Positions 1 through 10,105 of a DNA stretch of 64,000 nucleotides are shown here, in pieces. The notes below the pieces were generated by a model. It was not told the origin of the DNA and made no database searches. It saw nothing but the letters and a program-made list of their open reading frames with translations. Position numbers and translations under genes: made by a program. This DNA comes from Vitellaria paradoxa (taxonomy: Eukaryota; Streptophyta; Magnoliopsida; Ericales; Sapotaceae), in contig CM034244.1 of the NCBI GenBank assembly GCA_019916065.1, positions 36,274,877 to 36,338,876 of the forward strand, in the 5' to 3' direction. Every line of letters begins with the position of its first letter. Positions within the stretch are counted from its first letter, which is position 1.

Positions 1-2405
1 AGCAAGGGTTTAAAATAAGAGAAGTTTTATTAAGAGATGTTGTATTATTAATTTCCATTATTGTATGTAATATAAAGATATATTGCTTCTGAATTTGATT
101 TAATTTGTGAATATATCTTGATCATTCTTCCTGATTTGATTATTATATATATGTATATATCTATTTCCACCTAGTCCCAGAATTAAAGTGTAATGTTATG
201 CGCATGTGTAATGTAGTAGAGTTTAAATGCCAATTGACAACAAACTTAGTTAGAATTAATTCATGTAATTAGGTAATTTACTACTGCAGCCTTCACAAGG
301 GACCAGTGAAAAAATAAACATCCCTTTCGGGAAACCCATTTGCAAGCAATAAATGAGATGCTACTTTGGGAGCGGTACCTTGGGGGCTGGGGCAACCACG
401 TCATTTCACATGTCTGCAAATTAGTTAGGCAAATAGGCAAAACTCTTCCTACCTATTAGACTCATTGGGGCTACGTTGACTTGGGCCTACACTGGCCGAA
501 TTTTCTGGGTCCGCCACTTATGCCCACTTAGCTTCTTTTAAGAAGCAACTTACTAGGAGAAATTTAGGAAAACTTTATTGAGGGAGCAGGAAGCGGTAAG
601 AAAGAAAAGGTCAAAATTAAGCAATTACGGGTAATAATATTGTTATGTCTAACAAATATAGATAGACCACACACACACTCACACGTATCAATGGACATGC
701 ATGTCCTTCGCACTTTCATGACTTATTTTCCCGAATTTCAATTTCTTGACCATCCATGCCATGCAACATACGTCTCCATCATGTCTGATTCAAATGTTCT
801 AAACCTAGCAAGACAGAATCCTTGTCCACCTAATCTACATAGATCCTGGACTTGGCAAAGATCATTAATTATAAAACCTCTCTCATTCAATTTTAATATC
901 ATTGGTTTTTCCCTTCCTTATCCAGAAATTTCTTGACCGGGATACTATTAGTTTTGCAACTAGCAAAGTGTACTTTGATGCTACTCTATTTTAAATTCTG
1001 TGAAATATCTTAATGAAAAATCCTCATCATGTTTGTATTTCTATTCTTTAATCTTATCCTTCTCACACTAGCTTGGGGCTGTGGATATTGTGTGTACTAC
1101 TAGTTTTATTTCCATCAATCTAAGAAACGCTAAGATGGATGCTCATTGCAAGGCAAAGAGCGTTTTTTCACATGGTACCTAGTGCAAGGCAAAACACTGA
1201 CAATTGACAACCTAGCGAAAATGAAGCTGGTTATTGTGAATCTATTGACTATCTGTTTGTAGACGAGGTCAAAAAAATTGGAGCAGAGGGATGGCCCTGC
1301 CTTACCTCCTCCTCTTCTAGATGAGGAAAAAAAAAAAATTAGGCACTTGCAACACTGTAAACTAAGCGTCCGTTTGGCATCAACTGACTTATTTAACATA
1401 AGTTGGCTTCTTTTACACAACCATTTCATCTTATATGGTTTTTTTAACTAAAATTTGATTTTCTTTTTTTTTTTTTTTTTTTTGGTAGCTTTTAGGCATG
1501 TTGCTCACATTTTCAAAAAATGCATAAAATAGGAAAAGCAAAGTATGAAAGTCAACTTTTTGGCGTGGATTTCCCAATTTTTAAGTGTTTTTGCAATATT
1601 GTTTTTAGAAAATGTAAATAACATGCCTAAAAGATATCAAATTAAAAAAAATCAAATTTTGTGGGGAAAAAAAAGCCACATAAATCCCAAAAAAAAAAAA
1701 AATTGACTCATTGCTAAGTCATGATTGCGAAAGGGAGCCTAAGATTCAGACCAAAAGGCCTACTAGCTCAACATAATAGCATAGGTAAAACATTAATGTG
1801 ATTTAGGGGGAGTAACAAGCTATGAAATTTTAGATGTTTAGCACATGGCATAAAGCATCAAGACCAGAGGAAACAAGCTTAAAGGATTAGAAATGCAAAA
1901 ACAGAGCAAGGAGACCAATATGGCATTAACTCCTTACAAGTTGGACCTTCAGATTTCAAAAATATTTTGTGTATTAGTTATAGTTTTCGCAAGGTAACAA
2001 TAAAAGTGTAAATCAATTTGAACAAGCAAGGGCAGACTGCATTTCCTACGTGAGTATTTATATAACTAAACATTAACCTAGGAAACGGTCTTAAAAGACC
2101 CTTTATCAATGTTTTCCAATTTAGAAAATAATGAATTACAATCGATTTACTGGTGTGCGACGTAGAGAGTGTAAGATGTGTATATACATACACATATACG
2201 TAAATGTATGTTAGTAACTTCTGAGGTAGATAGTATTACTACCACTGCATCTTCATGGAAAAAATGCTAGAACAAAATATTCAGCAGGTGCCATATTTAA
2301 TAGTGGGTGTGCTAAATTTGTCAGATAAATAATACAACAAACACAAAGTAAAAAATTATAAGATGATTTGACAGAAAAAGAGTGCAACTGGAAAGAATTT
2401 CTTAC
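1..2405. other. Left-edge non-coding stretch (probable intron or 3' flank)
   Basis: No coding exon was found here on either strand. The stretch lies downstream, in the minus direction, of the third exon of the glucosidase II beta-like gene. The next expected exon, encoding the second cysteine-rich Cys-Cys-Asp-Gly-Ser-Asp segment, is not visible, so this is either a long intron or the place where the gene is broken. It contains one well-defined MITE (1366-1738) and otherwise AT-rich sequence and poly-T/poly-A runs. Confidence 0.5.
1366..1738. mobile_element. MITE with long imperfect inverted repeats, CTAA flanks
   Basis: The 373-bp element is bounded on both sides by CTAA (1362-1365 and 1739-1742). 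Its ends are related inverted repeats, GCGTCCGTTTGGCA at the left and, reverse-complemented, GCTCCCTTTCGCA at the right. Farther in, a strong inverted repeat surrounds the shared core CTTTTAGGCATGTT (about 1488-1516 against 1600-1640), so the whole element can fold back. A TAA core in the target duplication fits PIF/Harbinger (Tourist-like) MITEs. No coding capacity is seen. Confidence 0.6.
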
Positions 2406-3161
2406 CGCATATACCATCATTAACTCTAGAAGAAAAAATAGAGACTGGAACATGGCCTGCATTGCGACAATAGAATTTTCCATTGGGGCAAGCTGACGTT
2501 CCTGCAAGCCAACAAAAATAATTTGTTAAAACCAACAAAAAGAAAGAAAAAATAAATAAAAAGAACCCCCATCCCCCACGCCCCAGAACACATAATTTGA
2601 AGCCTATTAACCAGATAAAGAAGAACCCAGGAAAACAGAAAAAAAAAAAAAAAACAAAATTCCTTTCACTATGCGATTAAATGGCAGGAAAAAAAAAAAT
2701 TGAAGATGCAGCATAAACGCGTACATTTTACAACAAAAGAACAACGCAAGGCAAAGGAGAGGAAGTGAATAAAATACCAGGCTCGTCGGTGCCGTCAGGG
2801 CAGTCGCAGAAGTCGTCATTGAGCTGAGATTTGGAGAATTTCTTGGATCCGTCCCTGCAACTTATAGTGCCCGATGATGATAATCCCTTGTAGTATATCT
2901 CATCTGTTCTCATCATCAACCAAAGTTAATAACAACTAAAATTGAAATTTAAAAAAAAAAAATCATCAATATAGCCATTACATTCATTAGTCTTCTCTTA
3001 TATTTATATATATATACACACTCATTATGTAAGTGAAATGGAAGGGAAAAAAGAGGACCTTCGGGAGCAATTCCAAGGAGGTCTTTAGAGAAAACAGAAG
3101 CCGATCTACAAATCAAACCCATCCACAGCGACAAGATTAGTAAGGTTATCCTTGTTTTCAT
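2406..3161 (-). CDS. Glucosidase II beta subunit-like, N-terminal part only
   Basis: The family protein is the non-catalytic beta subunit of ER glucosidase II (PRKCSH; PSL4 in Arabidopsis), which helps trim glucose from N-glycans and retains the catalytic alpha subunit in the ER. Three phase-1 exons are seen on the minus strand: 3161-3059, 2903-2778 and 2501-2406, all with GT donors and AG acceptors. The ATG at 3161 opens a signal peptide of about 23 residues. The N-terminal PRKCSH domain follows, with the motifs [16 protein letters not shown] and [11 protein letters not shown] and the start of a second Cys-rich repeat, SSRVNDGIC. These Cys/Asp repeats are LDL-receptor class A-like calcium sites. 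The reading ends at a normal donor at 2405; later exons and the C-terminal MRH lectin domain are not in the window. A short plant paralogue of the same family (At2g42390-like) is possible. Confidence 0.85.
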
Positions 3162-4644
3162 CTTCCACCAAAACCCCTGCAATCAACTACTCTACTCTGC
3201 TGCTATTCCAACAAACAATAACAATAATGATAACTGTTGTGATTTTAAAATGTTGGTTGTCCCGATAAACACAAATTCAATTCATTCCCTTCTTCTTCGT
3301 CTTGTTCAAATCCAAATCAAACTTGCATCAGCACACGCCTGCTTGGCCCTCGGGAGAGAGAACGACTTCCAAGAGGGACAAACATGTAATAGTCACCGTG
3401 GGAACGGCGAGCGAATCAAAAGGGTTTAGAGAGCGTTTACTGTGCAGTTCGCGGAATTGTGGAAACGACGACGTCGCTGGAACCCCTTTTTATTTTCCAT
3501 TTTTTTAATTTATTTTTTTCACATCTTTTACAGTGCTGGGCGAGCTTCCCATTTTTATGCAAGCCGAGCTTTTTGAGCTCCAAATAATTTTACAAAAAAA
3601 ATTAAATTTTCTAAAAATTTTTAATTATTTTAATTATTTCTTTTCATGCGTCGCTTTTACAATACATCAACACTAATTTTTATTTTATTTTGTTAACTTT
3701 TTCAAAACTTCAAACACTTTTTATATCAACTAAATTTGTAAATTAACCTTTTACCATATATCTTATAGTTTCTTTCGTTGTTTACATGATTAAAAATAAT
3801 TAAGTAAAGTTTAAATATTTAATAAATGTTATTTAATATTTATGTACTATATATATAATTTTACTTTATATTACTTTTATAAATTTATATTTTAATATTT
3901 TTAAATTGAGCATTCAACAATTTAGCCGTGCAAACCTCTATAAATTTTACAAATTTTAAATTTTTTATTCACAGTGTAAATTATGAGATTATAATTTTTA
4001 CAAATGTTTACTAATTTATAAACTCCAAACAAAAATATATAAATGATAAACCTTTATTCATTCTCATTTCAAATACACTGTGGGAGATGAGTTTTACGAG
4101 CTTGAATTTGTCTTTCTCTAACAATAATGACATAGAATGTAATGAAAATAAAAAGGATTTTTTATTTCAATATTAAAATATCAAATATTGCCCAAGAAAA
4201 AGTAATAGCTAAAGTATTATTAATAAATTTCCATTTTATAATATAATTTTTTACCTAACTTAAAATTGTGTTGTGAAAATAAATAGCAAAACTAAGAATT
4301 AAATGCACTTCAATCAATTAAATAAAAATAGAGTACTTAATCCAAACATACCACATTAAGATAGGAGTTTGTAAATTTAACGAACTTTTATAACTTAATT
4401 TCTTAAAAATAAGAAATTAGGAAAATTTATATTAAGAACCTTAGATAGTTTTCCGACTACTAAATTTAGCGGTTCAGCTATCATTTATTAACAATTTTCA
4501 AGTAACAAACTTCAAGTTGCTACTATGAATTAATCTTTTCAAAATTGACTCATGTCAAATATCACATATATGCCATTTCCTTCCTCTACCCAGCCAATGG
4601 TACAAAATACATTATTTTTTTGATTTACTCCTTCTTCACTCTCT

Positions 4645-5240
4645 TACTTCACTCTCTCGCAGACAAATCTCTCACAGTCCTCCCCCCAATAGAGGACGCA
4701 TCCCCACATGTAGAGTTCTTTGCAATGTAGGATAGAAAGCAATGCTTCTCTGCTTTACCTCCTCCTTTACTTTCCCACAAATATAGTCTTTCACAAGCAG
4801 GTCTCTCATAGTCCTCTCCTAACAAGGTACGTGTCCCCACATGGCCCGTTCTTCACTGTCTTATATGCAAAGTCCCTTACAGGTAGGTCCTACGCGCGGT
4901 GCCCACAGTGACCCCATACTAGTCCTATACTATCAGGCAAATATTAGCTCTGATATCATTTGTAATGACTCATAATCCACGTAGCACAATATTGTTCACT
5001 GTGGGTTTTTGCAACACTTATAATTTTGTTTCTCTGATGTTCACATAGGTATCTCAGAAAAAAAAAACCTTGTACTAGATGAATTACCTCATATGTAACA
5101 CCTTCTTATTCCACACTCAGACAACATGAGACAAAAGATATTATTTCTCTGCTTCACCTATTACTTCACTCTTCAACAAGCAGAATCCCTTATATGCAAA
5201 TCTCTTGCAGTCCCTTACATCAACTCTTTAAGTGTGAAAA
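4645..5240 (-). mobile_element. Degenerate LTR-retrotransposon remnant
   Basis: At 4947-4958 the sequence GCTCTGATATCA is the reverse complement of a primer-binding site of the tRNA-iMet type with one change. The string TGTAATGACTCATAATCC begins at 4961, where the edge of a minus-strand 5' LTR would be expected. Flanking DNA on both sides repeats pieces such as TTCTCTGCTT, ACAAGCAG and CTTATATGCAAA (about 4740-4880 and 5140-5215). This looks like rearranged LTR or leader sequence. No coding domain survives and the outer limits are uncertain. Confidence 0.4.
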
Positions 5241-6419
5241 ACTACACTTGTTAATTTTTTAATATAGATTAACCCAATATCAATTTTAACATTAGAAAAT
5301 GTGATACTATAATCTAAAAGTAAAAGATTGAGGAGTCAAATACAATAAACATAGTTGCCTGCATTCAGTTATAATAGTTAAAAATAATAATCAAGTATAA
5401 GGACATGCCATGTAGTATTACTAGTGAGTTTAAGATCGAATTCACAGAGAACAAACAAAATAATTCCAACCTAAATTCTAGACAATTATTTAATTTTTAA
5501 TAAAATAAATTATTATTTTTTATTAATTGTAAAATGAATGAATAAATAAAGATGATGCAGAAACTAAATTTTAGAGTTTAAACCTAAATAAAATAAGTTT
5601 TGAATAAAAGTAAAAGTAGAAAAATAAATAAAGAATTAAATAAAGATAGTACTTAATTCAAACCTACAAATAAAGACCGACAATTATAAATAAAATGGGC
5701 ATAAAAAGACTTGAAAACATTTTCATATAAGAACATTTAATTAATTATAAAAACAAGTGATCTTAATGAAATATAACCAATCTTGTTTATTTTCGAACGT
5801 GGAAAACCAAGAAAGCAAGACACAGTAAACCTACAAAACTAATTTTAATTTGAAAATTATAATCTATTAAAAATGTCAAAAATATCAATAATATATAACT
5901 AATTCTAATAGTTTCGAATGATTAAAAATAATTTTGACTATTGTTCTAGAATAAATCCATTAGAATAAATTATTTTTTTTTATGGGACCATGAATATAAA
6001 TTTTAATATAGCAGTTCTATTTCCATTAGAAGGATCATGGATCTCAGTAAAATTTAATCAATTTGAACGATTTTGAAAAAATTAAAATTCAAAAAATACG
6101 ATTTACATGCTCTTTAAATAGCAAATAAATTACAAGATCAATCAATGCCTATAATATTTGCCATCTTTCATTCACGAGTCTGAATTAAGCGTAAATACAT
6201 ATTCTATCATGCACGCAAATAAATTCAAAAAAATTAAAAATATAAGTTATATGCAAGAAAAATAAATTGACACAACCTGTATTTGAAGACGGAAGAATAA
6301 ATTTGATCTGAAAATGAAAGCATAATCGAAGATCTTAAATGACTTCGAACAAAAGAATAAACTGTAACGAATTGTGTTGAAACTTAAACTAATCCTCCTT
6401 CTCCAGAGCTAGAAACTAA

Positions 6420-6728
6420 GGTGCCCTTTCACTTTTATTTTCATGTGTTTTATATTTTAAAATTTTAAATAAAAAAAAGGCAATATGTTTGATTTGACAT
6501 TTTTTATTTTTTAAATTATGAAATTTTTCTTATTTTGAATTGAAAACATTTAAAATGATTTTTTATCATTTTATATTTTATATGTAAATTTATTTTCTAT
6601 TTTTTGAAATAAACTTTAAAAATATAAATAAATGATAAAATACATTTAAAACCATTTTTCTTATTTTCAAACATGTAAAATGAAACATGAGCTCAAAACA
6701 TGTATATGTATATCAAATGGTATCTACC
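6420..6728 (-). mobile_element. PIF/Harbinger-like MITE, family A copy 1
   Basis: This 309-bp element lies between TAA trinucleotides (6417-6419 and 6729-6731). Its ends are GGTGCC... and, reverse-complemented, GGTAGATACCATTTGATA. The interior matches the two other family-A copies in this window in inverted orientation, including the shared segment TTTTATTTTCATGTGTTTTAT. It is non-coding. A TAA target duplication and short inverted repeats are the usual signature of Tourist-like MITEs. Confidence 0.65.
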
Positions 6729-6900
6729 TAAAATACAGGAAACTAAACTACAAATTCTACTCGCTGCTGCTCTGTATATTTCTCTCGTTTGATGCTCTCT
6801 CTATATAGGCAGCTGATAGACCTCTTTCGGAGTTAAAAAGTTGTATTTGGACTTTCCCAAATCGGCTGATCTTAATCACATCTAATATATACATATGGAC

Positions 6901-7084
6901 ATATGTATTATCTATATATACATACAGATCCTTTTCCTTCGGCTTGATCTCTTCCTCTTGACATGTCTCTCCACAACCGCCTAACATATGTATTATCTAT
7001 ATATATATATATATATATATACACACAGATCCTCTTCCTTCGGCTTGATCTCTTCCTCTTGACATGCATCTCCACAACCGCCTT
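6901..7084. repeat. Tandem duplication of an 85-bp unit with TA expansion
   Basis: A unit beginning ATATGTATTATCTATATATA and ending CTCCACAACCGCC is present twice, at 6901-6985 and 6986-7084. The copies are nearly identical except for extra TA repeats in the second, which makes it about 14 bp longer. High identity suggests a recent duplication. No gene is involved. Confidence 0.75.
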
Positions 7085-8931
7085 ATCAATTGATCCTCAT
7101 CCTTCTAATGGTTGATTGAACCTTTTGATTCCTCGTCGAATAGTCCAGCTATAGCTTCTGACTGGAATTAGAATTCGTTGAACCGTCTCAGGAATATCAG
7201 GAAGAAACAATTGTATGTCACAGATACAGGAAGACTTGGGCGTGGCCACAGCTTAGCCGTGGCCACAGCGGCGTCGGTAGCATCGGCACCGGACGGGCGT
7301 TGGAAGGCATAGTCGCCTGCACAGTGGTGGCAGGTGGACGACCATTCCGTGGGGACACTCTGGCTATCAGGACAGCTCTCCCTGTTCCTGAACCTGTTTA
7401 ATCAGTAAAAAATTAACAAAAATTCCTAGGGACTTCAACTTATCTTCAAAAATATATGTTAATTTGATCATTTTAATGAAAAATTTATAGACACTAAAAT
7501 CAATCAAATGCAATTATTAAGCTAAAAATCATGATTTACTCTAAAAAACAAGACAAATTCGGCCATAAAAATCTTTTTAAAATAGCATTTTTAAAGTGCA
7601 ATCACACTCCTCAACTTACTTATAGCTAGCTCCAAACAATTAAAATTAATTAATTAAACTAGACTAATTAAAATACATTCTCTTTTCGTAAGAAACACAA
7701 CCACACTTAACTACGTGCAACAAATCCTTTAAACCTCTAGGTTCCATCTAGTAGATGAATGATGTCTTGTGAAGGTTTATAGTAAATACACCCACAAAAT
7801 TCTAAATCAAGTTCATATATAATACAAAACTGTCAAGCAATCACATGAATTAAGTTCAATACCAATAAGTTACGAGATCCAACAATTGCATGTAATATCT
7901 AATTGCATAATGAACATGGTCAAAGATCAACCAATAAAATTCATGTGTACTAATTCATATTATCTATTCAACTCAGTTATTAACCATACCAAGGATGTAG
8001 CCTCCTTCAAACACTAGGTTGTTCACTCACAAATGAATTCACAATTAGTTACCCTAAAAAATGAAAGAATTAAAACATAATGAGTGGCACACCTTTATGA
8101 ACAAAGGTTTCAATGCATTATGGAGAAAGAACACTACACTAACAAACATGAAATGGAACTATATCGTTTTTGTATCACATCGTATCGTGTCATATTTTCA
8201 TACCGTGTCATGTCTGTATCTCTATCCATGTTTCTTAACTTTGCATGTTTACATGTTTCATGTAAAAATACAATGGTGAATATTATGATGAACAATTTTA
8301 GGGGCCCATTGAGCCTATTTTATATGTAGGCTCAGTTTAATTCGACTTAAAATATTTTTAATATTTTATCCATCTTTAGTTATTTGAAAAGATAACTCTA
8401 TGTAAAATATATATTTTTTTAAATAAATATTTTTTTCAAATGTTCAAAAAAGATTTGCTTCCTCAAATATGTAAGTTATTTTTTTTTTGGGAAAGGTGTT
8501 ACCCATTGATACTGGGAAACCAACCATTAGAACCAAAACCTTGGGTGCAATGGGCGGTTTGACCCCTCTAGTCACTCAAGTGCACTCCTTCACTGCCTTC
8601 CTTGGCATCTCCTTCGTATTTTTCTTATAATAAATGTTCTTAAAACATATTTCAAACCAAACACCAACAAACCAAAATAAAAAAAATTCTGCAAAATTTT
8701 TTTACACAAAATATCCTTTGCATGAAAAATATTTTACATCAAACAAATGGAGCCATAGTTTGTAGCAAAAAGGCAAGATAAGGAAATTTCCAAAACCTCA
8801 GGAGGAGTGGAAAAAGCTAAATGAGATACAATCTTATCCTGTCCAAACATCATTGCAATAGATGACAGAACTAAAGGCACACACGTTAGACCTGTAAATA
8901 AATAAATTTCCTAAAATATTCGAAAACATAT

Positions 8932-10090
8932 TAATCAACTATGGAGGCTATCTTTCTCTTGAGGGGGTTAATAGAACAGTATAGAGAAGGTCAAAAAGAT
9001 TTACATATGGTGTTCATCGATTTAGAGAAGGCATATGATCGGGTTCCTAGGGAGATTCTATGGAGAGTATTAAAAAAGAAAGGAGCGTGTGTCGCATATA
9101 TTGAGGCGATAAAGGACATGTGTGATAGAGCCATGACATTTATACGGACGACTGGTGGAGAGACTAATGAGTTCCCTATCACGATTAGTTTACATCAAAG
9201 CTCAGCGTTAAGCCCGTACTTGTTTGTTTCAGTTATGGATGAGATTACAAGACATATTCAGGACAAGGTGCCGTGGTGTATGCTATTTGCAGATGATATT
9301 GTTTTAGTAGATGAGACGAGAGAAGGAGTGAATGCTAAGCTAGAATTGTGGCGGGATACGTTAGAGACAAAAGGGTTTAGGCTAAGCCGATACAAGACGG
9401 AATATATGGAATGTAAGTTTAGTCAAAATAGAATAACGGGTAGTATCGAAGTAAGTTTAGGCACACAAAAGATTGTAGAGAAAGATAAATTTAGGTACCT
9501 TGGATCTATGGTGCAACAAGATGGAGGGATTGATACTGATGTAAGTCGCAGGATTCAAGCTGGGTGGACCAAATGGAGGAGTGCTTCGGGGGTTTTGTGC
9601 GACCGAAAAATCCCCCTCAGGGTGAAAGGAAAGTATTATAAGGTAGCAGTTAGACCAGCACTGCTATATGGATCAGAGTGTTGGGCAGTAAAGTATAATC
9701 ATTGCCAGAAGATGGCAGTTGCGGAGATGAGGATGCTAAGGTGGATGTGCGGGATTACAAAGAAAGATAGGGTTAGAAACGAGGAGATTAGGGGCAAAGT
9801 AGGAATAGTACCGATTGAAGATAAAATGAGAGAAAATCGATTAAGATGGTTTAGCCATGTTAGAAGGCGTCCAGCAGAGGCAACTGTTAGAAGGTGTGAA
9901 AGTATGGAGATTGCCAGGAGTAGGAGAGGTAGAGGAAGACCTAAGAAAAGTTGGAAAGAAACCATTAAACATGATCTGACTTACCTAGATTTATCGGAGG
10001 ACATGCCCCTAAACAGATCTAATTGGTGTCGACAAATCCATATAGCCGACCCCACCTAATGGGAAAAGGATTGGTTTGGTTTGGTTTGGT
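8932..10090 (+). mobile_element. 5'-truncated RTE-type LINE insertion (copy 1)
   Basis: The insertion is flanked by a perfect 15-bp target-site duplication, TATTCGAAAACATAT, at 8917-8931 and 10091-10105. It starts inside the reverse-transcriptase region, where it becomes collinear with the full-length copy at about 49965, and runs to the 3' tail. The end is a short GGTTT tandem repeat following GGGAAAAGG rather than poly-A, as in plant RTE-clade elements. 5' truncation plus a target duplication is the normal product of target-primed reverse transcription. The clean duplication and open frame suggest a fairly recent event. Confidence 0.9.
8941..10059 (+). CDS. RTE LINE reverse transcriptase, partial but open
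   Basis: This 372-codon open frame is the C-terminal half of an RTE-type LINE polyprotein. The first catalytic region, [16 protein letters not shown], has its Asp at residue 27. The second, LFADDIVLV, has the double Asp at 118-119. A basic C-terminal region follows, including the WFSHVRRRP segment. The apparent start ATG is only the first in-frame Met after truncation; the fingers of the RT domain and the endonuclease are missing. One motif residue differs from the usual family pattern: LHQSSALSPYLF has Ser where the full-length copy has Gly. It therefore cannot encode a complete retrotransposition enzyme. The frame ends at TAA just before the 3' tail. Confidence 0.85.
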   Translation: MEAIFLLRGLIEQYREGQKDLHMVFIDLEKAYDRVPREILWRVLKKKGACVAYIEAIKDMCDRAMTFIRTTGGETNEFPITISLHQSSALSPYLFVSVMDEITRHIQDKVPWCMLFADDIVLVDETREGVNAKLELWRDTLETKGFRLSRYKTEYMECKFSQNRITGSIEVSLGTQKIVEKDKFRYLGSMVQQDGGIDTDVSRRIQAGWTKWRSASGVLCDRKIPLRVKGKYYKVAVRPALLYGSECWAVKYNHCQKMAVAEMRMLRWMCGITKKDRVRNEEIRGKVGIVPIEDKMRENRLRWFSHVRRRPAEATVRRCESMEIARSRRGRGRPKKSWKETIKHDLTYLDLSEDMPLNRSNWCRQIHIADPT

Positions 10091-10105
10091 TATTCGAAAA
10101 CATAT

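Larger units (their letters stand above)
3183..8916. other. AT-rich intergenic region with repeats
   Basis: No gene is supported in this stretch between the glucosidase-like gene and the first LINE copy. It holds a degenerate LTR-type remnant (about 4645-5240), a TAA-flanked MITE (6420-6728), an 85-bp tandem duplication with an expanded TA tract (6901-7084), and a GC-richer patch at 7230-7400. In that patch CGTGGCCACAGC occurs twice, at 7241-7252 and 7258-7269. A possible minus-strand SINE lies at about 8479-8625. Short open frames here have no recognisable domains. Confidence 0.5.
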
